Positions 1 to 13,200 of a DNA stretch of 64,000 bases are shown one piece after another. A program made the position numbers and the translations under genes. The DNA comes from Mycteria americana (Eukaryota > Chordata > Aves > Ciconiiformes > Ciconiidae): NCBI RefSeq assembly GCF_035582795.1, contig NC_134373.1, positions 13,786,001 through 13,850,000 on the forward strand. Direction: 5' to 3'. How positions within the stretch are numbered: the first letter of the stretch is position 1; each line of letters opens with the position of its first letter. Under the pieces are notes generated by a model. That model did not search any database and had not been told where the DNA came from. It saw only the letters and a program-made list of their open reading frames with translations.

Positions 1-254
1 ACACATTTAAACGTGTTATGAGGAAACATTCCTCCTCCACAGGGGCATCTGGAGTGCAGTGCCTTTTTTCCATGATAGATTCAGTGGCAGGATAAGTCTC
101 CCAGTTGGAGGCACTGACCTGTTTTTATCTTCCATTCTTCTTTATGCCATCTCCCATTCTTTCATTGCTGAACAAGGATATGTGAAGACCCAGGATGTTA
201 AAGTAAAAGGACTTAATGAAAACAACTTTTTTCCTCCTATCCCATCTGCCACAG

Positions 255-292
255 GCTCAGAACAAGATGTAGTAGTGGAGGAACATAGAAAG
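255..292 (+). other. candidate KIAA2012 exon (weak)
   Basis: A strong polypyrimidine tract ends in CACAG at 254, and a possible donor AAAG|GTCAGG follows at 292. The short open segment between reads ...SEQDVVVEEHRK. The same frame is open upstream to about position 59, so an earlier acceptor (for example after AACAAG near 177) is also possible. The segment ends in phase 0, which fits the phase-0 start of the next candidate exon at 2422. The donor is not a strong consensus and the segment is short, so this could be chance. Confidence 0.25.
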
Positions 293-2421
293 GTCAGGTT
301 TTGGGGGTTTGTGTGTGTTCGGGTTTTTGTTTTGTTTTGTTTTTAATTCTTCTGTAGTTGAAATAGCTTATAAAATGGTCTCAGGTCTCATAACTTAAGC
401 ATGACACATAAAATGTGTGGAGCTGAGACAAACCAGTGGTCCATCTGATCCAGGACCTTGTCTCTGACAGTGGATAGTATTGGACACTTCCCAGGAAGGG
501 GCCAAAAGTGAACAAATTAAGAAATTATGATTGCTTAGTTAGTAGACTGCCTGTCCTTAAGGAAAAAGCCCTTCCTGAAAATCACTAGTTAGAGCCTGGC
601 CTCTGAGCTCAGGGTCCCAGAATTACAATACATAACAAATAAGTATATGCACTTTTTTGGAATAGAGTTTGTAACTCCGCAAGTACTTAATGTTTTGAAA
701 ATAAGGGGAAACTAAAAAGTGCATACTACTACTCCTTTAGAGCTGCAGACAGCAGCAAAATGCTGGAAAGGCTGCGTAGGGGTATTTGTAAATTCATCCC
801 TGGGGCTGATCTAGGCACCTGGGATAATGACATTTGAAATGCAACAATAGCAAGCTGTGTGACTAGAAATATGCCAAGGAAAAGCACTTAAAGCCCCACC
901 CCATGCTACGAAGATGAGCAGGGTTGTCCCATGACATCGTTACAATGCTATAACTGAGCTATATGTCTAAGGTTATATTCTTGTTAGAACATGATCAAGG
1001 TCCCAGCCATACTGCATATTTTAATCATGCTGTAATTGCACCAAGGGACAACAGTAGGATAACCAGGTCCTAAGATGCAGACATATTTGAGGTGGAGTCA
1101 GAGAGAGCAAGAGAATATCCAGGAGTAGAAAAGACAGCACAGTTGAAGTGCCTTAGGGGAAAAGACTCATGTCTGCCAGAAAGTCAGAATAAAATGGGGT
1201 TTGGATAGAAATCCCGTGACAGATTTGTCAGTGCAGCAGTTTGATAGGTTTCTTTGCAGGTATAAATTCATTAAAACTTGCTCTGGTTAAAAATCAACCA
1301 AATGATATGTCTTACAGTGGAAGCAAAAGAAGTATGCCCTATAATATGAACAGAGGACTGGCGAGACTTCTCAAAGCCTGTATCAGAGACTTTTTGACTT
1401 TCTTTACTCCAGTATTCCTCTGAAGAAATCCATGTTTCAGTAGCTGGCTATTCCCTTAAAAGCACTTTTTATCTTGCCTTTACCCAATAGGCTGTTCCTA
1501 GTATACCGAGGTGCCACTCCTCTCCATGAAGCTGTTTCTACAGAAAACAGTGCTGCAGAAGGGAGTAAAATCAAATAACATAGCTGCGCTTAAAAAGGAA
1601 AAGGTGGGGGGGGAAGGCATACAGACATAAGAATCTGTATTATGCAGGCTAACAAGGTGCCCCTTTAGAATCAGTAGAAATTCTTCAGACATTGGATCAG
1701 GCCAAACGTGCTTACTTTTATGGTGCTGAGGGTTTGACAGATATCTTTATTCACTGTCATCTCTGTTGACCAGGTACTTATTCATTAACTGCTCTTCTTT
1801 ATTTATGTATTTATCCTCACTCTAATAGCCAAAGGTTCCATTATTTATCAGGTTGAGATAAAAGCCAGATCTCAGGGTTCAATAAGAATTATAAATAGAG
1901 CTAATACATGACCAAACTGCAGCCTTGAGAATTATCTCCAAGTTTCAAAATATACAAAACACCAAGCAGGAAAGAGTAACAGCATCTGATTTGCCTTCAT
2001 GCAGCTTGTCGTGTAGTACCCATACTATACAGCTACACAAAGAACTAAATCCAAGTAGTAATGTTGGGGATTTTTTTATGTTAAATGTGCAAAAGTGCAT
2101 ACATAGGATGCAGGATGACAGAAAATATGTTGGCAGGAACTGAAGCATAACTGATCAAGAACCAACTGCTAACTTAGAAAGCCCAAGCTCCTAAGCAGGA
2201 GGAGAGCACTTCAGCGTGAAGCTCTTTTCTCACATATAATGTCATTTCTACTCTTTCCCTACAAGTCCATTATTGACCACAGACTGAGATTGAATACTGG
2301 GCCAAACAGGCCTCTTGGTCAACCTGATACAGCCACTCTTGTGGTGGTAAGCAATATTTATCTGGATTTTAAAAGAATATGAATAAAAGCTCTTCACTCT
2401 ACTAAACTTTCTTTGAACAAG
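293..2421 (+). other. intronic stretch, KIAA2012 locus
   Basis: AT-rich sequence between candidate exons. It contains an old CR1 fragment (425-620, listed separately). I see no credible coding segment in the rest; the open frames on both strands lack protein-like composition and splice signals. Confidence 0.4.
425..620 (-). mobile_element. ancient CR1 LINE 3' fragment
   Basis: The stretch reading ACCAGTGGTCCATCTGATCC, followed by a CTTGTCTCTGACAGTGG-like block and a CACTTCCCAGGAAGGGGCC-like block, resembles the reverse complement of the 3' end of an old amniote CR1 family that is abundant in turtles and crocodilians. The fragment is diverged and truncated, and both boundaries are approximate. 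The identification is from memory of the consensus, not from a repeat search. Confidence 0.5.
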
Positions 2422-2653
2422 ACTACAAAGCAAGAAATAAAGATCAGAGATAATTCAGAGCACCTGACATCTTGGGTTCATATTTTACAACAGATATCAG
2501 AAAAACTGAAGTTACCTACAATCTCAGAAGAGTCACCCAGGGTTTACACACTCCCTAAGAAACATCTGAAATGCAGTGAAACCCCAAACAAACTCCTGGT
2601 CATGCCTTTGCTTGTTCAGATGCAGACCCAGCTGAAGACCAGGACTCAGAAAG
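2422..2653 (+). CDS. KIAA2012: KIAA2012-like internal exon, open
   Basis: An open segment of 77 codons. The acceptor is CTACTAAACTTTCTTTGAACAAG, with a branch-point-like CTACTAAAC, and the donor is CAGAAAG|GTATTG. The exon enters in phase 0 and leaves in phase 1, matching the phase-1 entry of the next candidate at 5420. The translation contains KLKLPTISEESPRVYTLPKK followed by a leucine-rich stretch. The ISEESPRV core resembles a segment that I recall from mammalian KIAA2012. There are no internal stops. The function of this part is unknown; it looks low-complexity and partly disordered. Assignment rests on synteny, phase agreement and remembered resemblance. Confidence 0.6.
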
Positions 2654-4248
2654 GTATTGCTATAGAGAAGTAAGCTACATGCAAACCATCTTGTAAGGTA
2701 TCTAGCCTAAGACTGGGAGAAAGGGATTGTTCCCATCCTGAACTGCATCCAAGCAGAGTCAGCTTTTGCACTCTTAATCTGAAGGCATTTCAGAGCAGGT
2801 GTCTTAAATTGCTCATGTCTAAAGGTGTGTCAAAGCTCCTTCCTCAGCTGTCCATGTCAAAGTCTCTCCCTATATTGGACAAACTTTAAAAAAATCGTAT
2901 CAGATAAACCGCCCCAAATTTCAGACTGCTTAGCCAAAGCTTGTCTGAATGAGCCAGGTCTCTTTGGCAAGTAAAAACTGGGCTCGATGTCTTGCAACAA
3001 CACCCTTTCTCAAAGCAATCAGCCACTTCCAAAAGTTTTTCCCATTCCTGCACAGCATATGAGGGCAGCCATCTTAGAGAAAGTAAAAGTAGCATCTGGG
3101 AGAACCCAGAAACCAAAAGCAGAGTTATTCAAAATGATGAGCTATCATGCTATATACCAGAATCCCATTGCAATATTGGATAGGAAACAAAAAGACAACT
3201 CCTTAAACTGAGGGGCAGAAGAAAAAAAAAAATCCCGCCTGTGGCCAGAGCTGCACCTCCTTTGCATTGGTTGGAGCAGTCTGCAGCCACCTTTATCTTG
3301 AATGCCGAGGTGTGGCTTATGTAGCTAGCAGGCCCTAACATGCAATGCACATCTAGATTTGAGCATGTTCTTATCAGATCAAAATGGAGCACTGCTTGCT
3401 GGGACCCGTAGTCTCTGAGGGCCATATCTCTTTATAAAAAGACAGAGGGCCACAGGGCACATCACAGAACTCTGCAGATCGCATGTGGCCCTCCCACGGT
3501 TAGTTTGCAACATCACACACTGCCAGAAGAAAGATCAGATTTGGAATCTGGGCTGCCAAGGCAACAAAGACTGAAAATGTTACGAAGACAGATTTCTCAG
3601 CTTGGGAAACACAGAGAAAGAAAATACCTGAGATAAGCAGGTCCTCCAGCAGGTACATGGCACACTTGTCTTTTTTTCCCCCCACATATTAACGAAGCAA
3701 TAGCCATGTCTTTCCTTGCAATCAGCATTGACACAGTACAAAAAAAGAAGGGTGGGGAAATACCTTTGTTCCCTCAAAAACCAAATCAAGTTGTTAGTAG
3801 CCATCTGGTCATCTCCTCCTTTCACAACAAGAGTTTAATATCATCAGTCCAGAACACTGGAGACTTGTGTCTGCCAGTCCTCTGAATCATATTTGCATCT
3901 CAACTTCTGCTTCTCCAAGTGAGCAGGCCCGTCACTTCAACTCAACAACTGGCGGTATTAAGTTTGGAGTTTTGTTGTTTTGTTGTTTGTTTGGCAGGGG
4001 GTGGGGGGGTGTTGGTTTTGTTTTGGTTTTTTGCTTTGTTTTGTTTGTTTGGTTTTTTTAAACCAAATCTCTTAAGAGTTAAACTGCATTTTACATCGAT
4101 AGCATGACAGCTTTTAGGATACATTACTTGAGATGGCATGGGGCTTTTTACTTGATTTGTGAATAAGAAAATAGAAATACCTAGGGAAAGCTTGGTTTGA
4201 AGCTGTTTCTCAGCAATCACTGTTTAGTGCCTAAATGCTTTTTCCCCT

Positions 4249-4296
4249 GTATGTATGTATACTGTATGTATACTGTATGTATACTGTATGTATACT
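4249..4296. repeat. 11-bp minisatellite, about 4 copies
   Basis: The unit ACTGTATGTAT occurs in perfect tandem at 4261-4271, 4272-4282 and 4283-4293, with a partial and slightly altered copy on the 5' side and a short remnant on the 3' side. The array is TG/TA rich and was probably produced by slippage. Confidence 0.85.
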
Positions 4297-4369
4297 ACAG
4301 TCCTACCTTTCCCTTTAGTTCATCTCCTGGCCTCCTCAATTCCCCACTCCTTCTCCTGCCTGTGCTTTC

Positions 4370-4440
4370 ACAGAGTTTTAGAACTAGAAAAGACCATTAG
4401 GAGCCAGCTGGTCTGCCTGCATCTGTAACATAGGCCATAA
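4370..4440. mobile_element. old CR1-like LINE fragment
   Basis: The sequence CACAGAGTTTTAGAACTAGA followed by AAAGACCATTAGGAGCCAGC resembles the motif 'cacagaattttagaactggaaagaccttaggag-ccatc' typical of old CR1/L3-type LINE 3' regions. The fragment is short and diverged, with uncertain boundaries and orientation. Confidence 0.4.
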
Positions 4441-5419
4441 TATTTTAGTCTTCACTTGCACTTTTCCTTCTCTGTGTCATGACTGTCATCCTCATCTGTC
4501 TGTCTGCTCAAGCAGACTTGTCACCTGAGAGGAATAATTTTCATTTGGCTAATGACATCCACTCCCAGAAAAAGTGCACCAGATCAATAAAAAGAAAATT
4601 CACAGCTGCTTTCTTAAATATTTTGACATATTAGACAAAAAGGAAAGTCCAACATGATAAAACTACTGTAGTATAACACAGGTTATCATAATCATCAGCA
4701 TAGTCAATTAATATACAACATCACTTAAGAAATCTAGCAGAAAAACTCATTAAATAGGCATTCATCACAACAACTGAAAGAGTGTCAGATATGCATCCAG
4801 GAACAAAAATTAGAGGCACTATCCTTACTATTTAGGGCTGGATTCCACATACATACAATTCCTGATCAACTTTATATGAGTTGCATTCATTTACCAGTAT
4901 GAAAGAAACTTCAGTCCCATTAATAGACACCTCTGATTTGAGTAAAATGTCTATTACTACGTAATAATCAAAGATAGATGATGGAGAAGAGAAAAACCTG
5001 TGTGGAGAAGCCATCCACGCAATGAAGTAGGAATAGTCACATCTATGTCAACATAGCAACATATGCAATTTCCCCCCCAATTTCTAAGATTAGAAAGGCT
5101 AAAACAAACATTAGCATGTGCTCGTAATTTGGCTCCAGCCTGGTGGGCTATCCTAGTTGGCAATTGCCGGTTCAGCATCGCACAAGGGTGAGGAATTAAG
5201 TTGTATTTGTCAGGTTCCTGGTATCAATAAAAATTTAAAGATGCTGCTCTGAGCTATTGTGCATTCTGACTTTGCCAAGTCCAGTCTCCTCAAAAAAATA
5301 CAAAAGAACAACAGGAACATAGCCATTCGGAAACTATTTTTTCCAGGAAACTGGTTAAGGGGAATGAGTCACAAAAACACTGACTAGTATCTCCATTTCA
5401 TTTACCTCCCTTACTCCAG

Positions 5420-5509
5420 GAGCTCTTTGTTGCACGTCCAAGCCAGAGACCAGCAGCCATGAGAACTTGTTGGCTCCTTCCCTGCATGACCTCATTTCTG
5501 GGCCAGAAG
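5420..5509 (+). CDS. KIAA2012: KIAA2012-like internal exon, open
   Basis: A 90-bp exon candidate with acceptor TTTACCTCCCTTACTCCAG and donor CAGAAG|GTACAG. It enters and leaves in phase 1, compatible with the exons at 2653 and 7257. The frame is open and reads through KPETSSHENLLAPSLHDLIS then GPE, Ser/Pro-rich and without recognisable domains. The call depends on good splice signals, consistent phase and position in the locus. No function can be assigned to this segment. Confidence 0.5.
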
Positions 5510-7001
5510 GTACAGCTAAGCAGCACCAGATGGCCACTGGAGGCTATCCAGACATACATCAAAGTAGCTTCACCCGATCCCCAACAGGCAATCAAGAGTT
5601 TGCTCGGGAGGAGAGGAAGGCAGAAGCAAGAAGCATGAATGCTAGCATGAAGGGCCACTACAAGAAAGGCCAGTCAGCCTACATCAAAAAAGACCGCCTT
5701 TGCCTAATGTTAGTCATACTAACTTGATTTCAGTTATAAAATTAACAAGTTCCTAGCTACTCGCCACTAAATCTCATCCCTCAGCAAATGGCACCTGACG
5801 GCAAGCACATCAGATAGCCCAAAATAACTTCCAACTGAAATATACTTGAACTGCGCTTTGCATCGACATTTTGCACCATTCAGATGACAGCAAAGTTTGA
5901 TTACCATCTCTGCTGCAGCATTAGTTCATAAAAACACTTTAGAAGGCTCAAGACATTTAACAAATTTCAAAAATAAGATTTTATGTATATATAATTATAA
6001 TGCTCTCAAATCTTTGTTAAACTGTGGCCATTTCTGATGAGATGTGGAAGACATTGCACGTGCTTTTAATGCCGTACCGTACCAAAAACTTCAGGGGAAG
6101 TTTCAGTAGAGAGAATGTGCAAACTGACCAGGAACTCAGCCAGAAGAGCAAGCGCACTCATTCCTAGTGCTCTGTATGCGCCCTATTGAATGACACAGCA
6201 TCCCTCAGCATCACAATTACACGCAGTTTATAGCTTTTAGGAAAGATAAATTACAAGCAAAACTATTTAGAGCATTCAAGTTTATTTAAAGCATTCAAGG
6301 CTATCTCAAGTGTGTTTGTGCTGCTATGCAGCTATTTATGTGACCGAAATGAACACAGATTTTATAGAAAAAGGTTTTCAAATTAATGGAAAAAGCCTAT
6401 TAATTAATACTTCCTAATTAAATTTTTTTCTATAGTAAACAAGTTGTTTCTGGAAACGAAGCCCTGACATAGAATATCCCTATAAGAACAGAAAGTGTGG
6501 TTGTGCACCTAATGCTTTACAAGTATTAAGGCCAGGAAGGCAGAAATTGTTTTCTATAAGCTAGTGATCAACATTAAAAATTCAGTACTCAATGGTGCAC
6601 ACAGTTACCCAGTGGAATATAAGACAGAACAGTTATTTCTAAGAGCAAAGGAAAAACATGGTGTCTATTATCATTTCTCAAAAGGATACTATAAAAATGC
6701 CTTTCTACATGCCCCACAAATCCAGGAGCAGATCCAATACTTAAATTTTTTAGCAAAATCCCATGATTTGTACTTTTGTTTAACAAACACTAATTGAATT
6801 TCCTTTAAGTTACTGCAATTGCTCATCTTTTCAGATTGATAATTGTAAAAGAAACAACACCTTGCAAATGCCTGCAAAAATAAAGATTAATTATATGGCT
6901 ATAGATAAAGATTACCAGTGTGGAAATCACAAGTTACCTTACATATTTATTAATTTCTAAAGGCTTTCTTAGAATTATTGGTTTTTGTTTTTCCTGTTTA
7001 G
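5510..7001 (+). other. intronic stretch, KIAA2012 locus
   Basis: AT-rich DNA with no feature that I can support. Open frames here (for example around 6564-6797) are not protein-like and lack splice signals. Confidence 0.4.
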
Positions 7002-7257
7002 AAGCATACGTATTTTATGCAGCATTTCATTATTTTCCCTGCTATGCCTTTTTTGCTGAAGACAATGAGCTATGTACCCCAAAACAACATCCCAGCATTA
7101 GGTTTCCTGCCACCTATAGCTGTAAAGGAAGATCCAGCATGCCAGGAGAGCAGGGCCGGTGCTAAAGCTCCCAGCAGCAGTGATGTCCTTCCAGACAGCA
7201 CTTCTAAGGCTGTCCCTGTAGGGATTGCACATGGTGCCCTCCTGGAAGAGCTAAAAG
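7002..7257 (+). CDS. KIAA2012: KIAA2012-like internal exon, open
   Basis: An open frame of about 85 codons ending at a near-perfect donor, CTAAAAG|GTAAGT. The best acceptor is GTTTTTGTTTTTCCTGTTTAG at 7001, which gives a phase-0 entry. A second possibility is the tract ending TTTTTTGCTGAAG at 7061, also phase 0. The exon leaves in phase 1. The translation includes ALGFLPPIAVKEDPACQESR and then SKAVPVGIAHGALLEELK. It is Pro/Ser/Ala-rich and has no domain that I recognise. The 3' border is firm and the 5' border uncertain. The phase-1 exit of exon 5509 does not match a phase-0 entry, so an exon is missing between them or the acceptor choice is wrong. Confidence 0.55.
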
Positions 7258-10200
7258 GTAAGTCACTGCTGTATGTTTGTTCTATGAAAGAAATCTATAA
7301 TTACTGCTTTTGTTTAAGCCATGGAGACTAGTGTGATATTTTTAGTAGGAGTCCAGGGAATTTTAGGAACTGGTTTTATTTTTTACTTGTGTGCAGAGGG
7401 AAAGTGAGTTGAGGATTCATTTCTGTAAGTTCACATCTGCCAGATGCTATTGAAAAAGCAGGATTAGAACTCCTTTATATACCCTATACATACACATCTT
7501 TATATTCCAATATTCCCATCAGCACAGAAGTTGTAGGACAATCCAGCCATGGGTTTGGGTTTTTCCCTCTTTCCAGTGCACACGGCAAGGGTATTCCAGC
7601 CTTCAGCTTCAGCTCAGTGCTGGGCCCCCTCCCTGTCAGAACCCAAATGCACCAGACCTGCCCGATCCACAGATCACACTGCATCTTACACACAGTGAAC
7701 CCATGAACGGGCCCCACTGCTACAGGCTGTAACGTGCCAGGTAAAATACCTGGCACTTTTGGTGTGGAAGTAAGAGTATTGCATGAGAAGCAGGAAGCCT
7801 GGAAGCCAGCAGGGCTTTCATCCACATAATGGATAAAAGCAGGGCTGATAAAAGTTGCCACCTTCACTGCAAACCATGTAAAACTCTGGCACAGAAGTCG
7901 ATTGCACATCTAACGCTCAATGTGCAGGGCTTGGCAAATCTTGGCAAGAAAGTTAATAACTCACTGAGGAAAAACAACAGAAAAAAAGATCAGTGGTAGA
8001 ACTAAACTCCAAAGATTTTCTGTAAGAATGTTATAGGCAAAGCCACCACATTCAGTGCAGCAGGCAGGTGTTTTGTTACATGCCTATAAAATACATGCTC
8101 TTGTCAATTGGCAGCTTTGGATTCCAGGCCAGGCTCACCCCCAAAAGCAATGGTCAGTTAGTATCCACCCCAGAAGCTACTCACATACCAGAAAGAAGAG
8201 AGAGTAAAGAAATATACTTCCACTCAGGAAGTTTAGAGAAGTGGCAGAAGGGCATGGAAAATCCAAATAAGAGATCCTACCTTGTAAACCACTTTTCATT
8301 TGTATATATATATTCAGGAGTTGCACTCCTGTGCATCATGGATTAAAATATCCTGTACACGAGCTTTGGAACTGAGCACCCAAATTGTGATGCAGAGCTG
8401 CATTTCAGTAGTCCTTGCTGAACAAGACCAAAACCCAATGCTAAAGGAAAACAACCAGTACATTTGAAAACACCTATCAAACTGGTTTTACTTTTGTGCT
8501 ACAGATCACCCAGCCCTTTTCAGCCTCATCATTCTCTGAATTACCAGATGACAAAGTAAACAATTAAGTATCTCTAAGAATGTGAGAATCCTCTCTCTAA
8601 AAAATGCTTCTGCTTTGATGATGCAGATTGCTAACACTGCTTGTTTTTATGTTTTCAAGAGTATTATAACAGCACTTCAATAAGCAGCCTCATCATGGTT
8701 CCATCATGGTAGTTTGTCCATCATTATCAGAGTCTGTCCATAATTCAGATGTTTGTTCCTGTTCTGTTCAGCCTCAATCCAGATGAATGTAAAAACAAAC
8801 AATCCAAAGATTACTTTTGTTTTTATATAGGTAGCTCTCAAATTTCAGACAGTGTTGAAAAACTGAAGAACAGGACCCAGTCAACATTTTTCTTACAGAA
8901 TCCCTTCTGCTCATTCAGACACTTCTACTAACAACTGCACAGCAAGTTCACTTGTCCCGAACAGGAAAAACCGCAGCACAGGTATGGAGGGGTTGGGGAT
9001 ATTGTATGCTAACGAGCATCAAAGATGCCTTGGAATTTGCCAGCTGTAAACCATGTGTTCCTTTCCCTTGCAGAGAGTCTCAAGAAAGGAAGAGGCAGCT
9101 AGTTTGTAATCTGCTCAGGTATTTCTGCTATGCACCTCAGCTAGCCAACGCGAATCATCTTCTGACAGTCTAAGTTATGCAACCTCCAAAAAACTAAGTT
9201 GCAGGCTAGTTTATGGGAAAGGAGTAGGTCTGGTTTCTGGTAAGGACCATCACGTACACAAAACAATGTCCAAGAGTGGCAAATGCAAACAACAACAACA
9301 AATAGAACTTGTGTCTCTGAGAACTTTTTTGCTGTTAGGAATAAGCGGGAAGCATCCTAGGATTCAACGACATGCAGCGCAGCTAGCAATTACTGGTGCA
9401 GTAATGCAGTCAATGCAGTTTGGTTTGGGGGAGCTTTAAGAGGAAGATTACTGCAGAAACATGTGGCTGCATCGTTAAACATGTGGGCCAGATCACCTGA
9501 CCAAAGCCCCCTTTGGCTATGACAGCCAGGTAAACTGTAGTCCAGCCTGCACTGACCTGTGAGCGTTCTGGACCCTCCCTAGGACACAGAGACAGCACGA
9601 GCCAGAAACTCTGCAGCCCTGCAATCCATCCGCAGTCTCTTAATACGCTTTGCAAAAGTCAGGGCATGTTCAAACTGCTGCTGCACTACAGCTCTACCCT
9701 CAGAAGCTGCAGGCAAGCAGGCAGAGGTGAGGCAGCCCTGCCCTACAGGGTATCAATCAACTCCTAGTCAATCTATAAGACAACAATAGAAAAAAAAGTA
9801 AAAAATATTCTCCCTACTTCTTTCCTTTCCTGATATTTTGCACTATCCTGTTACTGCACTGACACATTCTCTATGCTGCCTCTTTTTATTGGTAAAAGGG
9901 TTTGCTCCGGGTTTTAACAGCCCAAGCCAGGGCAGGTCATAGCAAAGCCAACTGCCAGCAAAAATTATGTTTTCCCTAACTGTGCATTTTTCAGACCTGA
10001 TCTGGTACCTGAACATCAACCGTGACTTTCATTTTTCTTGTATCACTTGCAGTAGCAAAGGTCTCCAAGGTCAAATTATGCTTCCAGTTACACATGTACA
10101 GCTCCACAGAGTTCATATCCCGCACTCCCAATAATACAGGGAAAAACTCAGTGGGGGTAGGGGAAATGTTGTAGTGTAACAAGCTGTTCTTTGTTACTTT

Positions 10201-13200
10201 CTTGGGCAATGTGCAAAGGCAGAAATCAGAAAGCCTATTTTAACCAAGTTTCTTATGAGACCATTTACTAATTTTGCTGTGACTCAAGCAAAATTCTATA
10301 GTCAGTGACAGTCTGTTTCCACAACTCACACATGATTTCTGTACATTCTTCTGTGTTTCCTGGGTATAGATGCATGTGAAGGATCAACTTTGCTTAGCTT
10401 TTCTTATTCCATACAGAAGGAAAACACTTCTGCCCCTGCAGCACCAACTTGAGCTTTCTGCCTCTCAGTGAATCTCACTGTAGAGGCCTGACTCCACACA
10501 CAGGGAAGAAGTGGGGTTGAAATGAATGAATATTGCCTTCCTTGGGGTCTGCTGAAGACAACTTAACCTTCATCTGCAAACAGGGACATCCTCATGAAGA
10601 ATTACTCTCCTAGAGCCTCTTCCAGTGGGTTTCAGAAGCAAAGAGCAACTGTACATCCAGTATTTGATATGAGAGCCTTTATGCACTACAAACCAGCAAC
10701 GCAGTTAATCACAGGGCACTTTTCTGGATACAGTGAAGTGCCCTTTAAAGCCTTTAAATTCCTTTATAGCAAAGGAATTCAGAGTAAAAGCAGAGATGCT
10801 CTTCTCACCCTAAGCATGAGAAAGCATCTCGGTTCATTTCTGTTGCATAGATGAAGTCAGGCATGTGACTGGAAAACACACTGATAGCCTTGCCCAAACC
10901 TATTAGAACACAGCCAGCCTTCCTCTAGGCTGCGCAGGATGAGAACATATGCTGTAATTGTATTTCAGGGACAGAACTCTAGTTCTGATTGAAATATATA
11001 CATTTGGTTGTGAAACGTAATGTTCTGAGTTAAAACTGTATTACAAAAAAGACCAAGCTTTATTAAGGTAGCCTAAAACCAGCAAAAAAACCCCAAGAAA
11101 CCTCCCAGCAATATTTATTTAGCAGAACACCTGCGAAAAACATTTCTTTTAGGAAGAAACTATGTAAGGTTTCAAACCATTCTCTTAAGCAAACAGCGAA
11201 AACAATTCTAGCACAGTGTTAAAGGTGTCCCCTTCGGTAAGAAACGTCACGTGCATGACGCTTTAAAAACACGTGAATGCAAACTGCATTAGCTGTTTCT
11301 TCTAAAAATAAAGCTTCAAGGATAGTTATTTGCCAAAGCAATACCTCTGCTAGCATTTAAACCATTTTGAACCATTATTAAAGCTGAAGATGTCTGACCT
11401 TTGTTAGAATTATTAAGGATGAATGTTATTTTGCAGACAGCATCAGTGCTGCAGGATGTTGATTGAGACTATCAAAAAAGAGACAGATCTTTGTCAGATG
11501 TCTGGTCACAGAAGTTAAGATTTCCTACAACCACTAAAATATTTTTAAACCATAGCAATATACTATAACAGGATGTACCTTATTAAGCTACTGGGATGTA
11601 ATCCCAAGTAGAAAACCTACTCTGGACTGCAGTGGGAATTGGGTTAGACCCTTGAGGCTCTGAGAGGCAAGAATAGAAAGCAAAACTTTTTCTCTGATCA
11701 CTTGTTAAGACACATGTTTAATAATTACATTAAACTGTAACTTAGGCATTTTCAAGTCTTAAGTGCACATGAATAGTGACAGTGGGGCTAGGTAAAGCAT
11801 CCTTCCAGGAGAAGCAATCCTGAGGAAAACATTAAGACAAAAGAGACAGGAAAGCAATATTAATGGATTTTCTCCAACTCTCCTTTACAAATGTCACTGG
11901 ACTATGTCAACGGAAATTTCTCAAAGGCTTATAACTTGACTAAATTTGAGGGACTTTTCATAGGAACAGTATGAGGTACACTAAAAATAAAAAAATTGTC
12001 CCTTATTCATCAAAAGACATCAGGTATCTACTCCAAAGCACAAATACATTTCAGCTTTGCAAGAAACTATTCTAAATTTTTCTCTGTGTTTACTGTTGGA
12101 GACAACAGAATCAGTTTTAGGTGTTGAAAAAATTACAAGCCACTAAAACCAAGGTTCTACAGGTTACATGCCAGATCTTTCCCCAAAACTACCAGAGGTA
12201 GTAAACAACAAAGATGGAAATCAGCATTCCCATAATCATTTGAAGTCAAGAACTTTAAGGTGAATATTTAATGCGGTAAAATGTGATAATATACAAATAA
12301 CTGACTGGAATACTCTAAGAGTTGTGTATAGCTCACAAATTTTCTTCTTCATTATCAGATTTTTCTAGAAAGCAGTCTTTGTTCTGAGAGAGAAAATTAA
12401 GACTTATTATACTGTTTGTCTCTTAATTAAACCATATCTTAAAACATAGTAATTAAGAAAAATAAGAATGAACAGTCTCCAGTGTGTCTACCGTTGAACT
12501 CTACAATCAACAACTAACGTTAATTACATTTTTCTTTCCACAAATGTTCCCAATTTAACATGCTATTCAAATTGTCTCACTCCTTCAATCCTTTTAAGCA
12601 CAATTATAAAATCCCCACTGATATTTTCACCAAAACCAGAGAAGTTAAGCAGTACAAGCTCACGAACAGCTAAAATACATAGGGCAGCATTTAAATACTT
12701 ATTTTCTCATCAGGCAATTTATTCTTTAAATCTAAGTCATGGTGATTATTTTTGGAGAGCAAGAAAAGGCCAAAAATGGTTTTCTTTGCAGCAGTTATCA
12801 CTAACAACACATGTCTTTCATTCCAAGTTACCATAGGCACTGCAACCAAAGACCATAAAAAAATCTCCAAGCTCTACTTCGAGATCATTCATCAGAATGT
12901 AGATTTCTCTAATCTTAACTCCCAGGGCAAAATCCTGGCCTCAGTGAACTCAGTGGCAAAATTGCCACTAGTGCAGGAAGGCGAGGAGTTTTCTTGAGTA
13001 GCCCATGGGAGACCTTTTGAAGCCAGTTACTTCTGCACCAGCTCCTCTTTGAAATGCGCTTTTCTTAAGCAACATTTGCTCCAGCCAATGCTCACCTCTT
13101 TGTGGAACTGAAATAGTTTAGCTGTTACAGCTGTCTCTGGCGAGTTAGTCCTCTTAACAATGCATGTGTTAACAATCCATTCACACGTATTCCCTTCAAC

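Larger units (their letters stand above)
2654..5419 (+). other. intronic stretch, KIAA2012 locus
   Basis: A non-coding stretch with a short (ACTGTATGTAT)n minisatellite near 4249-4296 and an old CR1-like fragment near 4370-4440 (both listed). Runs rich in T/G around 3963-4055 are simple-sequence. No exon could be supported. Confidence 0.4.

Noticed and set aside
7484-7909. 141-codon open frame on the - strand
   Set aside because: No recognisable protein, no splice sites on that strand, and it lies opposite a + strand segment with its own splice signals.
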